This document shows positions 37,175 through 46,214 of a stretch of DNA of 64,000 bases, piece after piece. The stretch covers positions 1-64,000 of the forward strand of contig CAIOLM010000030.1 of the NCBI GenBank assembly GCA_903859205.1, in the 5' to 3' direction. The stretch is from an uncultured Microbacteriaceae bacterium. GTDB lineage: Bacteria; Actinomycetota; Actinomycetes; Actinomycetales; Microbacteriaceae. Both the position numbers and the translations under genes were made by a program. Under the pieces are notes generated by a model, which saw only the letters and a list, made by a program, of their open reading frames with translations, searched no databases and had not been told where the DNA came from. Position 1 is the first letter of the stretch. Every line of letters starts with the position of its first letter.

Positions 37175-38263
37175 CTAGGAACCCAGTCTGACAATCTGCT
37201 GGTCGGCGCGTGTGCGAGCGCTGACTTCAGCCTCGAGAACGCTCTCACGCGTGAGCTCGCGAACTGACTCGTGCTCATCAACCACCGCTCGAACGACGTC
37301 GAGAATGTCGAGATAGCCAATCGCACCGGCATGAAAGGCGTAGACGGCTTGCTCGTTCGCCGCGTTGAATACCGCCGGATAGGTTCCGCCAGCGGTGCCG
37401 ACCTGCTTCGCCAGAGCAACTGCAGGAAACGCTTCTTCGTCGAGGGGCTCGAACGCCCAGGCTGAGGCCTTCGTCCAGTCAAGGGGAACACCAACTCCGG
37501 CGACGCGGTGCGGCCAGTCGAGTCCGAGCGCGATGGGAAGGCGCATGTCGGGCGGTGATGCCTGAGCGATGGTGGAACCATCCACGAATTCGACCATGGA
37601 GTGCACGATGGACTGCGGGTGAACCGTCACGTCGATGTTCTCGAACGGGATGTCAAACAGCAGGTGCGCCTCAATAACTTCGAGGCCCTTGTTAACCAAG
37701 GTCGAGGAGTTCGTAGTCACCACAACGCCCATGTCCCAGGTCGGATGCGCGAGAGCCTGTTGCGGGGTCACCGATGCCAACTCGGCTCGCGTGCGCCCGC
37801 GAAACGGGCCGCCCGAAGCAGTCAGGACAAGCCGGCGAACCTCGCCATGCGTGCCCGAGGTGAGGCACTGGGCAATCGCGCTGTGCTCTGAATCAACAGG
37901 AACAATCTGCCCGGGCTTGGCCAGCGAGGTGACCAACGAGCCACCAACGATCAAGCTCTCTTTATTTGCGAGGGCCAGCGTGGCTCCGGATTCGAGGGCA
38001 GCGAGTGTTGGCCCGAGCCCGACCGAGCCCGTGATGCCGTTGAGCACGACATCTGCTTCCACGGAGCGGACGAGCGCTTCGGCGTCGACAGCTCCAAGGG
38101 CAACTTCGCGCACGCCAAATTCAGCGGCCTGGGCATCCACCAGCTCACGATTGGAACCGGCAGCAAGGCCTACGACCTCGAAGCGGTCAGGGTTGGCGCG
38201 AATAACGTCAAGAGCCTGGGTACCGATGGACCCGGTCGAACCGAGAATGAGAACGCGCCGCAC
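37175..38263 (-). CDS. dxr: 1-deoxy-D-xylulose-5-phosphate reductoisomerase
   Basis: Dxr makes MEP from DXP with NADPH, the first committed step of the MEP isoprenoid pathway. The 362-residue protein has the NADPH motif [15 protein letters not shown] near the N-terminus, the metal-binding [16 protein letters not shown], and the flexible loop and C-terminal domain of the family. The start is GTG at 38263. It is the first gene of the dxr-M50 protease-ispG set. Confidence 0.96.
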   Translation of the reverse strand: MRRVLILGSTGSIGTQALDVIRANPDRFEVVGLAAGSNRELVDAQAAEFGVREVALGAVDAEALVRSVEADVVLNGITGSVGLGPTLAALESGATLALANKESLIVGGSLVTSLAKPGQIVPVDSEHSAIAQCLTSGTHGEVRRLVLTASGGPFRGRTRAELASVTPQQALAHPTWDMGVVVTTNSSTLVNKGLEVIEAHLLFDIPFENIDVTVHPQSIVHSMVEFVDGSTIAQASPPDMRLPIALGLDWPHRVAGVGVPLDWTKASAWAFEPLDEEAFPAVALAKQVGTAGGTYPAVFNAANEQAVYAFHAGAIGYLDILDVVRAVVDEHESVRELTRESVLEAEVSARTRADQQIVRLGS

Positions 38264-38302
38264 GATGTCTATCTTCTCACCTGCGAAAGGCCCTCAGGCT
38301 CG

Positions 38303-38308
38303 TAAACT
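38303..38308 (+). promoter_or_regulatory. Leaderless-type -10 hexamer of gabT
   Basis: TAAACT lies exactly six bases before the ATG at 38315. No Shine-Dalgarno precedes the start. Confidence 0.55.
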
Positions 38309-38314
38309 GTAGGC

Positions 38315-39652
38315 ATGACTACGCCTGTTGAAACCAGCACCCACCCGCAGGAGCGAAAGATCGTTACCGCGATCCCTGGCCCCAAGTCGCAGGCAATGCA
38401 CGAGCGCCGAAAGAACGCCGTCTCGAACGGTGTCGGCGCAGCTCTTCCGGTCTACATTGCCAGCGCGCACGGTTCGGTCGTCGTCGACATCGATGGCAAC
38501 CAGTTCATCGACATGGCCTCGGGAATTGGCGTGACGACCATCGGTCACACCGACCCTGCCGTGGTCAGCGCGGTTCAGAATCAGGTCGCCAACTTCACCC
38601 ACACGTGCTTTACCGTGACTCCTTACGAAGACTACGTTCGCGTGGCCGAGCTGCTGGCTCAGCATTCCCCCGGAACCCACGCCAAGAAGGCCGTGCTCGT
38701 GAACTCGGGCGCTGAAGCCGTCGAGAACGCGATCAAGATTGCCCGCAAGTACACCGGCAAGAACGCGGTGGGTGTTCTCGACCACGCGTATCACGGTCGC
38801 ACCAACATGACCATGGCCATGAACTTCAAGAACTCGCCCTATGCCACCGGCTACGGCTCGCTCGGTACTGCCGTGTTCCGTGCCCCGAGCTCGTATCCCT
38901 TCCACGATGGCCTTTCGGGTGAAGAGGCGGCCAAGAGCACCATCTGGTACCTCGAGAAGCAGGTCGGCGCTCAAGACTTGGCCTGCATCTTCGTCGAGCC
39001 CATCCAGGGCGAAGGCGGATTCATGGTGCCGGCCGACGGCTACCTTAACGCCATCCAGGCGTGGTGCACCGAGAACAACGTTGTGTTCGTGGCCGATGAG
39101 GTGCAGGCAGGTATGGCACGCTCTGGCGCGTACTTCTCAAGTGAGACGTTCGGCCTCGTTCCTGACCTCATCACCACCGCCAAGGGCATTGCCGGCGGCA
39201 TGCCGCTTGCTGGTGTTGTCGGTCGCGCCGAAATCATGGATGCCTCACACCCCGGCGGACTCGGCGGCACCTTCGGCGGAAACCCGGTTGCCTGTGCCGC
39301 AGCCGTTGCTGTCTTCGACCAGATCGAAAAAGAGGGCCTGCTCGCCGAGGCTCGTCGCGTTGAGAAGGTGTTCGGTGGCGGTCTTCGCGACCTGCAAGCC
39401 AAGCACCCCATCATCGGTGAGGTACGCGGCAAGGGTGCCATGCTCGCGATTGAAATTGTGCAGCCTGGAACCAAAGACCCCAACCCGCAGGCGGTCACGA
39501 GCATCGTTCAGTACTGCTTCGAGCGCGGTGTGCTGCTGCTCAACGCCGGCACGAACTACAACGTCATCCGCTTCTTGCCGAGCGTCAAGACGAGCGACGT
39601 TCAGCTGGCTGACGTGCTGAGCGTGCTCGACGAAGCAATCAGCGCTCTCTAA
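38315..39652 (+). CDS. gabT: 4-aminobutyrate aminotransferase
   Basis: GabT transfers the amino group of GABA to 2-oxoglutarate, giving succinate semialdehyde and glutamate. The 445-residue class III PLP aminotransferase has the PLP-lysine at K290 (TTAKGIAGG), D261 in VADEVQAG contacting the pyridine nitrogen, and the YHGRTNM motif. The sequence FVEPIQGEGG is typical of GabT. It fits with the aminobutyraldehyde dehydrogenase at 46215 and the diamine aminotransferase at 47747, which would supply GABA. No separate succinate-semialdehyde dehydrogenase is seen in the window. Confidence 0.93.
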   Translation: MTTPVETSTHPQERKIVTAIPGPKSQAMHERRKNAVSNGVGAALPVYIASAHGSVVVDIDGNQFIDMASGIGVTTIGHTDPAVVSAVQNQVANFTHTCFTVTPYEDYVRVAELLAQHSPGTHAKKAVLVNSGAEAVENAIKIARKYTGKNAVGVLDHAYHGRTNMTMAMNFKNSPYATGYGSLGTAVFRAPSSYPFHDGLSGEEAAKSTIWYLEKQVGAQDLACIFVEPIQGEGGFMVPADGYLNAIQAWCTENNVVFVADEVQAGMARSGAYFSSETFGLVPDLITTAKGIAGGMPLAGVVGRAEIMDASHPGGLGGTFGGNPVACAAAVAVFDQIEKEGLLAEARRVEKVFGGGLRDLQAKHPIIGEVRGKGAMLAIEIVQPGTKDPNPQAVTSIVQYCFERGVLLLNAGTNYNVIRFLPSVKTSDVQLADVLSVLDEAISAL

Positions 39653-39660
39653 CTCGCAAC

Positions 39661-40656
39661 GTGGAGACCTTTAGCGCCGCCGATGCCGTTGAGCTGGCGG
39701 TCGTTGAGCGCAGCGGATTTGTCGAGTCTCGTCACGTCGGCTCGCTCATCGTTCTCGACCCTCAAGGTGAACCACTTCTGAGCATGGGCGACCCCAACGC
39801 TCTGGTTTTTGGGCGCTCTGCCCTTAAGCCTTTTCAGGCCACGGCAGCAATTGCCAGTGGAGCTAACGTCACCAACGAATACGCGGCGATTGTGTCGGCC
39901 AGCCACACCGGCACAGAAGAACACGTCCGCTTGGTGCGTCAGATTCTGCACGGCGCAGGACTCACGCCTGATGCCCTCGCCTGCCCGGCCGACTGGCCCG
40001 GAGACGTGAAGGCCCAAGACCGCGTGGTGCTCGAGGGCGGCAGCAAATCTCCGATCTACATGAACTGCTCGGGCAAACACGCGGGCATGCTCTTGGCATG
40101 CGTGGCGAACGGATGGCCGATACAGGGCTACCTCGACCCCGCGCATCCCATGCAGCTCAAAGTGGTCGAGGTCATCGAGCGCTTTACCGGCGAAAAGGTG
40201 GGCCACAGCGGTGTCGACGGATGCGGTGCCCCCGTGCACGCGATCTCGCTTACGGCCCTCGCTCGAGGGATTCGCGCAATTAGTCAGGCTTCTCCCGATT
40301 CTCCCTTCGGTCTGTATCGCGCCGCAGCCACAGTGAACTCGGCGATGCGTCGCTTCGGTTGGGTCATCGAGGGCCCCGGTGGCGCCGACACCGCCATCAT
40401 CAACCGCCTCGGATTGCTTTCGAAGCAGGGAGCTGAAGGTGTGATGGTCTTGGCTGCCGCCGATGGCACGACCGTTGCTCTCAAGGTGCTCGACGGCAAC
40501 CTTCGCGTTGCTGCGGTTGTTGCCCTGCACGCTCTAGCTCGCGTGGGATCTTTGCCACTAGCCGAGATGAACGCTGCTATCGGAGACCTGGACCTTGATG
40601 TTTATGGTGGCGGTCGCCCCGTCGGCGCTGTGCGCTCGACCATCCCGATGTTCTAG
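39661..40656 (+). CDS. Asparaginase, Rhizobium etli type (PF06089)
   Basis: The 331-residue protein belongs to the thermolabile asparaginase family, which is unrelated to E. coli AnsA/B. Family features are GRSALKPFQ with the Ser53-x2-Lys56 pair corresponding to the Ser-Lys tandem of the R. etli enzyme, the SASHTGTEEH block, the NCSGKHAGML signature and the SGVDGCGAPVH segment. The likely reaction is L-asparagine to aspartate and ammonia. It begins with GTG eight bases after gabT and is probably co-transcribed, which suggests amino-acid scavenging. Confidence 0.9.
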   Translation: METFSAADAVELAVVERSGFVESRHVGSLIVLDPQGEPLLSMGDPNALVFGRSALKPFQATAAIASGANVTNEYAAIVSASHTGTEEHVRLVRQILHGAGLTPDALACPADWPGDVKAQDRVVLEGGSKSPIYMNCSGKHAGMLLACVANGWPIQGYLDPAHPMQLKVVEVIERFTGEKVGHSGVDGCGAPVHAISLTALARGIRAISQASPDSPFGLYRAAATVNSAMRRFGWVIEGPGGADTAIINRLGLLSKQGAEGVMVLAAADGTTVALKVLDGNLRVAAVVALHALARVGSLPLAEMNAAIGDLDLDVYGGGRPVGAVRSTIPMF

Positions 40657-40730
40657 AACATCCAAGATTTGCCCAACGAGCCCTTCGGGAACAGCGAACA
40701 CGCAGGTTTACCGCGTGACAACAGGGTTGA

Positions 40731-41921
40731 ATGGACGAGATGAAACTTACTCGACTGCGGGCTGCGCTCATTGCGGTGACATCCGTGGTCGCCGCCTCTG
40801 TTGTGCTCACCGCACTTCCCGCTTCGGCTATTACCGACAACGAGGGCTACGACTTCTCGTGGCCGCAGTGTGCCGGCCCGACCTCGTCGCACATTACAAA
40901 CTTGCCGGCACCGGGCGCCACCAACGTCATCGGGGTCGATGGCGGAAAGATTTTTGCGAAGAACAATTGCCTGGTCGACTTGCTTAAGTGGGCTAAATCC
41001 AAGCCCATTCAGTTGTACGCCAATACCGGCAACCCCGGACCGACCCTTTATTCCCGCAGCGGCCGGGTCGCATCGCAAATCAGCGGATGGCCGATTCCCT
41101 CGCGCGACCGCAACGCCGCGAACCGCCCGAAGCCGTGCACCAATGCCGCCCCCGATAGCGTCAACTGCGCCTACGACTATGGCTACAAGGGCGCAAAAGC
41201 CAGCTACGCTCACGCGGTAGCCGCGTTCAGGGCGGCCGGCATTGGCTACGCACCGAATGCAGTGAACTGGTGGCTCGACCTGGAGAGCGCGAACACCTGG
41301 CGCGGGCATGACGCTGAATACCCAGAGCCCCGCCGGACCGGGCTTCGTCAAGCCAATCTCGATGTGCGAAATCGCGCATCGATGCTCGGCGCCCACGACT
41401 ACTTGGTCAACGTCGCACACGTGAAGCAACTTGGCTTCTATAGCTCACCCAATGAGTGGGCCATGATCATGAACACCACCACTCTCTTTGCCAATAGTCC
41501 CTATTGGTTCCCGATCGGTGGGGCCACGAGTGCAGATGCACTGGCTGCCTGCTCCGATACCCGAAACGTCACCGGTAGCGGCCTGCCGGTGATGGTGCAG
41601 TACCAAGTTGCCGGGGTCGACATCAACCAGCAGTGCTTCCCGCCAACTTCCGTTACATCTTCGGGCGGAACAAGCGTGGCGGTCAGATCACCACTGCGGC
41701 TCACGGCCACAGTCACCGGAGGCAACGCTCAACCCCTGTACGGTGTCCGCGTTTACTTCGTTCTCAACGCTAAGACGTACTCTGCCGTGACGAACGCGCT
41801 GGGAGTCGCGTCGGTTCGCGTGGTCAGTCCATCTGTCATCGGCAGTTACCCTCTCACCGCCACGCTATTTACAAATTCGTACACCGGATCTTCCACGACA
41901 AGTGCGGTGGATGTGCACTAG
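40731..41921 (+). CDS. Secreted glycoside-hydrolase-like protein (DUF1906/Rv2525c-like) with Ig-like C-terminus
   Basis: The 396-residue protein has a Sec signal peptide (basic KLTRLR, hydrophobic core, cleavage near LPASA-I). A TIM-barrel-like domain carries YDFSWPQCAG, VIGVDGG and WWLDLES, matching the GH25-like/DUF1906 fold with an acidic catalytic-type pair in DLES. The last ~90 residues (VAVRSPLRLTATVTGG onward) look like a bacterial Ig-like beta domain. Such proteins are thought to act on cell-wall glycans. ATG at 40740, just before the signal peptide, is an alternative start. Its TAG stop forms the beginning of the ald -10. Confidence 0.8.
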   Translation: MDEMKLTRLRAALIAVTSVVAASVVLTALPASAITDNEGYDFSWPQCAGPTSSHITNLPAPGATNVIGVDGGKIFAKNNCLVDLLKWAKSKPIQLYANTGNPGPTLYSRSGRVASQISGWPIPSRDRNAANRPKPCTNAAPDSVNCAYDYGYKGAKASYAHAVAAFRAAGIGYAPNAVNWWLDLESANTWRGHDAEYPEPRRTGLRQANLDVRNRASMLGAHDYLVNVAHVKQLGFYSSPNEWAMIMNTTTLFANSPYWFPIGGATSADALAACSDTRNVTGSGLPVMVQYQVAGVDINQQCFPPTSVTSSGGTSVAVRSPLRLTATVTGGNAQPLYGVRVYFVLNAKTYSAVTNALGVASVRVVSPSVIGSYPLTATLFTNSYTGSSTTSAVDVH

Positions 41922-41924
41922 CGT
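41919..41924 (+). promoter_or_regulatory. Leaderless-type -10 hexamer of ald, built on the upstream stop codon
   Basis: TAGCGT lies exactly six bases before the ald ATG at 41931, and its TAG is the stop codon of the secreted protein gene. Confidence 0.45.
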
Positions 41925-41930
41925 GCAAGT

Positions 41931-43046
41931 ATGCGCATCGGCATTCCAACCGAAGTCAAGAACAACGAGTTTCGAGTAGCAGTTACTCCCTCGGGGGTGC
42001 ACGAACTTGTCTCCGCGGGACACCGCGTGCTGATGCAAGCGGGGGCGGGGCTGGGATCAGGTATTACCGACTCCGAATTTGTGGGGGCGGGAGCCACTCT
42101 CTCGACAGAGGCCGGTGAGTTGTGGGCGGACAGCGAGCTCATCCTCAAGGTCAAAGAACCGCAGCCGAGCGAATTTCCGTTCTTTAGGGCTGACCTCACC
42201 ATATTCACGTTCCTGCACCTAGCCGCGGAGCCCGAGCTGACCACCGAACTACTCGCCTCGGGAATCACCGGAATCGCATATGAAACCGTTCAGCTCGAGA
42301 ATCGGTCGCTGCCTCTTCTCGCTCCGATGAGTGAAGTTGCCGGCAGGCTTTCGGTTATCGCCGGGGCACATGCCATGACAGCGCCGGCGGGGGGCGGGGG
42401 GCTGCTCTTGCCCGGAACGCCAGGGACGCACTCGGCCAACGTGGTCGTCTTGGGCGGAGGAGTCGCTGGCACCAATGCGACCCAGGTTGCCGCCGGCATG
42501 GGTGCCCGAGTCACGGTGCTCGACACGAACCTCGCTCGATTGCGCGAACTTGACGCAATTTATCAGGGCCGCATTCAAACCATCGCTTCGAGCACTCTCG
42601 AGATTCAGCGCGCACTTCTCGAGGCCGACCTGGTGATTGGCTCAGTTCTCATTCCCGGGGCTCGCGCGCCGAAGTTGGTCGGCAATGATCTTGTGCGGCG
42701 CATGAAGCCCGGAAGTGTTCTGGTTGACATCGCTATCGACCAAGGGGGATGCTTCGAAGACTCTCACCCCACTACCCACGCAGAGCCCACCTTCCGAGTG
42801 CACAACTCGCTCTTCTATTGCGTTGCGAATATGCCCGGTGCCGTTCCGCGGACCTCAACCTATGCGCTCTCCAACGCGACGCTTCCGTATGTGCGGGCCA
42901 TAGCCAACGCCGGATGGCGCGACGCACTGAGCGCCGACCTGTCGCTTCGACGGGGGCTGAACACTCACTCAGGGTCACTCTTCAACGAGTCTGTCGCCGC
43001 TGCTCACGGGCTGCCCACCCAAAACATCGACGCTCTGTTCGGCTAG
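41931..43046 (+). CDS. ald: Alanine dehydrogenase
   Basis: Ald reversibly deaminates L-alanine to pyruvate and ammonia with NAD+. The 371-residue protein starts with MRIGIPTEVKNNEFRVA, has the pyruvate-binding lysine in LILKVKEPQ and the catalytic histidine in FTFLHLAAEPELT, and a Rossmann motif VLGGGVAGTNATQVAAGMG around residues 168-190. It could regenerate pyruvate from the alanine released by the diamine:pyruvate aminotransferase at 47747. The last 24 codons overlap the convergent EccC-like gene. Confidence 0.96.
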   Translation: MRIGIPTEVKNNEFRVAVTPSGVHELVSAGHRVLMQAGAGLGSGITDSEFVGAGATLSTEAGELWADSELILKVKEPQPSEFPFFRADLTIFTFLHLAAEPELTTELLASGITGIAYETVQLENRSLPLLAPMSEVAGRLSVIAGAHAMTAPAGGGGLLLPGTPGTHSANVVVLGGGVAGTNATQVAAGMGARVTVLDTNLARLRELDAIYQGRIQTIASSTLEIQRALLEADLVIGSVLIPGARAPKLVGNDLVRRMKPGSVLVDIAIDQGGCFEDSHPTTHAEPTFRVHNSLFYCVANMPGAVPRTSTYALSNATLPYVRAIANAGWRDALSADLSLRRGLNTHSGSLFNESVAAAHGLPTQNIDALFG

Positions 43047-45335
43047 GGCAACGGGGGGCTCAGCTTGCTGCGCCCGCACTCGGACGCGGCGGTAGCTTCC
43101 GTCGGCGCGAAGTTCGATGATTGTGCCGACGTGGGGTGGCGGCAACGGATGTGGCGAGAGGCGCAGGGCGCGAGCATCTGCGGGCGAGCATCCGTCAAGA
43201 AAGATTCGTGCGGACTCATCTCGGTTTGTAGCGAACATCCACTCTTCGGGGGACATCACGCGCGCCGGCGTTGCCGTGTCAGCGTCGCCAATGGCACGCC
43301 CTCGCTTGGTATGAGGCGTGAGCACGACATCTCGCTGCTGCAACGAAATCGTGGGCACAACGAGGTCTGCCACCGGGGAGGGCGCGGGATCTGCTTGATA
43401 GATGCGCAACACCTCCTCGTTCAGCAGGCCGCGCGCACCCTGCCCCGCGTGCGCTGGACCCGTTGCCCACGAGAGCTCTACCTCACACGTTGACATCGAC
43501 GACAAGCGCCCGCGTAGCTGGGAGTTCATGGCCAGACCAATCACCACCGGGGCACCCCGAGACAACAGATTGATGCTCTGACGAACGAGCTCATCGAGGA
43601 ATTCATCGCGCCAGGCCATCGGCAAGGATGCCACGGCCTCGTCGAGACATGGAATGACGAGGGCATCACGCTGCACCGATACGCACCCAAGCAGTTGATC
43701 CCACGCGCCAGCACCGTGCCCGGCTAACACGCGGGTGTTATCGAGACCTTGGGCCTGGAGCACTGCAATAAGCGCTCTGCGGGAGCCCGTGTCACCCACA
43801 GCCAGCATTGCGCCGTCTCTCGGGTGCCATCGCCGAGTTGCGCGAACCATCTCGTCGTGGTCGTCGAGAGTTCCCAGGGCGAAGCCTTCGGTCAGCGTGC
43901 GGGTGAGTGGCTGTGCAGGGACGGGCAGAGGTGCTTGCAGCGGCTCGAGCCAGAGCGATTCACTTGTGACACGGGGTGCGTAACGAGCCGATGGGTTGCT
44001 GTCGCCGGCTTCGTCGGCTGCGCTCACCTGAAGGGCCGCCACCGGCCGACCGGAACGCAGGATGAAACCCGCTCCCGGCCTCAGCAACGCGCTCGACGCT
44101 CGACTATCACCCAGTATCGAACTCGATTCGGCTGCCTCAGCCACCCGAAAGCACGCGCGCAGGGCGAGGTTGGCTGAGAGCGGTTCCAGACCCGACCCCA
44201 TGAAACGCTGAGTGGCAAGGACCAGGTGTATTCCCAGGGCCCGCCCGCGCGCTGCGATGTCAGCGAAAATCTCGCCTGTCTTGCCGTATTGCCGAGAGAG
44301 CGCCTGGAACTCGTCGACAACAACGACAACTTTGGCAGGGCGCTCATCGGCTTCCAGCTGAGTAACCGAGGAAACACCGGCAGCAAACATGACTCGCTCA
44401 CGCGAACGAACAAGGGCACAGAGACCCTCGAGCGCCGCGTGCACTGCGAGGGGTTCGAGATCAGTCACGAGATGGCGCACGTGAGGAAGGCCTGCTACTC
44501 GAGCAAAGGAACCACCACCCTTGAAGTCGAAAACGGCAAAGGCTAGCTCCTGTGATGAGTGAGCTTCGGCGAGTGATTTCGTGAGCGCAATCAAGAATTC
44601 GGTCTTGCCCGAACCCGTCGTGCCAATGACCATGGCATGCGGCCCGTCTACCTCGAGGTCAATGTCGCCTGGCTCGACACAGAGCCCAGGAGCACGCCAC
44701 TGGGTCAGCACGGGCGCAACGGTCTCGGGTACAAGATCGACTTCGAGATCATCAATCACAGCCTCGTGACCGAGCTGGTCAACCAGCTTTCCGCGACCGG
44801 TTGCGTTGACCTCGAGCCGCCACCGAAACGACCGCTGTGGCTCCCCCGTCACAACTTCAGGGCTGCGTTCGTGCGGAGCGTACTCGAGGGCCGCCGAAAG
44901 TCGCAGAGCGAGAGCCGCAGCTTCGGCCAGAGGAACCGGTCCGGTTACGCAACACCCGCCCGCAAGGTCGACGGCGAGAACGCGGACTTGCTTCGCCCGC
45001 ACGATTGTGCCCACACGTACGCGCCTTGTCGAGGGTGCGGGAAGGTTACAGCTCCACCAGGTGACCGGAGAGCTCTGGGTGACGAGATTCAGCGGGTCAG
45101 CCCGGTGCGCGTCGGGCGCCCAGCGCGCGTCGGTCTCGGTTGCTCGCTGCCTACGCTGGGCAACGACTCGCTCTACGATCTGCACGACGAGCACGGCGCT
45201 CGTGGACAGCCCAAACATCAGCGAAAGTGGGCTCCCCAGTGTGAATGCGACCACGAGAGTGCCGAGCAGGCTGATGCAGGCGGTGATGAGGAGAGAGCGC
45301 ATCCAAGGAATTGTGTCGGATGCGCACCCGCCCAC
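42975..45335 (-). CDS. FtsK/SpoIIIE-domain ATPase, EccC-like, with degenerate second ATPase domain
   Basis: The 786-residue protein has two N-terminal membrane helices (about residues 14-32 and 37-55), a linker, and an FtsK/SpoIIIE ATPase domain with Walker A GTTGSGKTE at 238-246, Walker B VVVVVDEF at 336-343 and LVLATQR at 371-377. A second ATPase-like region follows, but its P-loop reads GDTGSRRA (514-521), without the Lys-Thr/Ser pair, so it is probably inactive. The layout resembles type VII secretion EccC. No WXG100 substrate, EccB, EccD, mycosin or FHA domain is present nearby. Alternative start: ATG at 45302, just before the first helix. The 3' end overlaps ald by 72 bp. It follows a PP2C phosphatase gene by 14 bp. 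Confidence 0.82.
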   Translation of the reverse strand: MGGCASDTIPWMRSLLITACISLLGTLVVAFTLGSPLSLMFGLSTSAVLVVQIVERVVAQRRQRATETDARWAPDAHRADPLNLVTQSSPVTWWSCNLPAPSTRRVRVGTIVRAKQVRVLAVDLAGGCCVTGPVPLAEAAALALRLSAALEYAPHERSPEVVTGEPQRSFRWRLEVNATGRGKLVDQLGHEAVIDDLEVDLVPETVAPVLTQWRAPGLCVEPGDIDLEVDGPHAMVIGTTGSGKTEFLIALTKSLAEAHSSQELAFAVFDFKGGGSFARVAGLPHVRHLVTDLEPLAVHAALEGLCALVRSRERVMFAAGVSSVTQLEADERPAKVVVVVDEFQALSRQYGKTGEIFADIAARGRALGIHLVLATQRFMGSGLEPLSANLALRACFRVAEAAESSSILGDSRASSALLRPGAGFILRSGRPVAALQVSAADEAGDSNPSARYAPRVTSESLWLEPLQAPLPVPAQPLTRTLTEGFALGTLDDHDEMVRATRRWHPRDGAMLAVGDTGSRRALIAVLQAQGLDNTRVLAGHGAGAWDQLLGCVSVQRDALVIPCLDEAVASLPMAWRDEFLDELVRQSINLLSRGAPVVIGLAMNSQLRGRLSSMSTCEVELSWATGPAHAGQGARGLLNEEVLRIYQADPAPSPVADLVVPTISLQQRDVVLTPHTKRGRAIGDADTATPARVMSPEEWMFATNRDESARIFLDGCSPADARALRLSPHPLPPPHVGTIIELRADGSYRRVRVRAQQAEPPVALAEQSVDVLGGQPVSSGDRLVEE

Positions 45336-45349
45336 GCAGGCCGATCGAG

Positions 45350-46150
45350 TTAGGCGTGGATAAGTGGCGGGTTAACCCCGTGCACGTCAATCACGACAAG
45401 GGTGACATTGTCGCGACCGCTATTGCCAAGCGCGGCCTTGAGTAGGTCGTCGACCGCGTCTTGCGGCGTGGGCGAAGAGTCAAGAAAGTGAGCGATACCG
45501 GCGTCGGTGATTTCTTTGGTCAAACCGTCGGAGCACAGCAGCAGGCGCATTCCCGGCTCGACATCGAAGAAGAAGTAGTCGGGAATCGGCTCTTCAATGA
45601 GGCCGACCGCTCGCGTGATGACGTTAGCGTGCGGGTGGTAATCGGCTTCTTCGCGGGTGATTTGGCCGGCATCCACCAGCTGCTGAACCACCGAGTGGTC
45701 AACCGTCACCTGAAGGAGCTCGTGGTCTTTCATAACGTATACGCGTGAGTCACCGATGTTGAAGATGGCCCAGCACACTGCCTCATTGTGAACGATGAGC
45801 GCAGCGCCGGTAACGGTTGTGCCCGCACCGCGTTGATCGACGGTGAGCACATCCTCGAGTGCGGCCACACCCGAGACCAGAGCCGACTCGATTGCCTCGG
45901 TCGACGTGAATCCCGGCGCCTCGATGGTGGCGAGGCCACGCACGACGGCGTCGCTGGCTAGGTCACCGGCGGAGTGACCGCCCATGCCGTCGGCGACTGC
46001 GAAGACGGGAGGTGCGACAACAAAACTGTCTTCGTTGTCGGCGCGGTGGTGGCCGACGTCGGTAACAGCGGCCCACGAGAGCGTGACGCTTGCTCGGGTC
46101 GACTCGTCGGTCACGGTGTGACCAGACGCGTTCTTACCGATAGCCGTCAC
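45350..46150 (-). CDS. PP2C-family serine/threonine protein phosphatase
   Basis: The 266-residue soluble enzyme has the PPM/PP2C metal-binding motifs: HHRADNEDSF, VADGMGGHSAGD, WAIFNIGDSRVYV and, near the C-terminus, GNSGRDNVTLVVI. It resembles bacterial PstP/PrpC phosphatases that reverse Hanks-type kinase phosphorylation, but lacks the membrane helix and extracellular part of PstP. No kinase gene is adjacent. The start is GTG at 46150 with GGAG upstream. It probably shares a transcript with the EccC-like ATPase. Confidence 0.9.
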   Translation of the reverse strand: MTAIGKNASGHTVTDESTRASVTLSWAAVTDVGHHRADNEDSFVVAPPVFAVADGMGGHSAGDLASDAVVRGLATIEAPGFTSTEAIESALVSGVAALEDVLTVDQRGAGTTVTGAALIVHNEAVCWAIFNIGDSRVYVMKDHELLQVTVDHSVVQQLVDAGQITREEADYHPHANVITRAVGLIEEPIPDYFFFDVEPGMRLLLCSDGLTKEITDAGIAHFLDSSPTPQDAVDDLLKAALGNSGRDNVTLVVIDVHGVNPPLIHA

Positions 46151-46214
46151 GACACAAACTCCGCACGAAAGAAAGACAGGAAGGGCAGGACGCCCAGACC
46201 CCTCAGTCTACTTA

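Noticed and set aside
34619-38263. M50 protease gene between dxr and ispG as a novel association
   Set aside because: This order is well known in actinobacteria, so it is not new.
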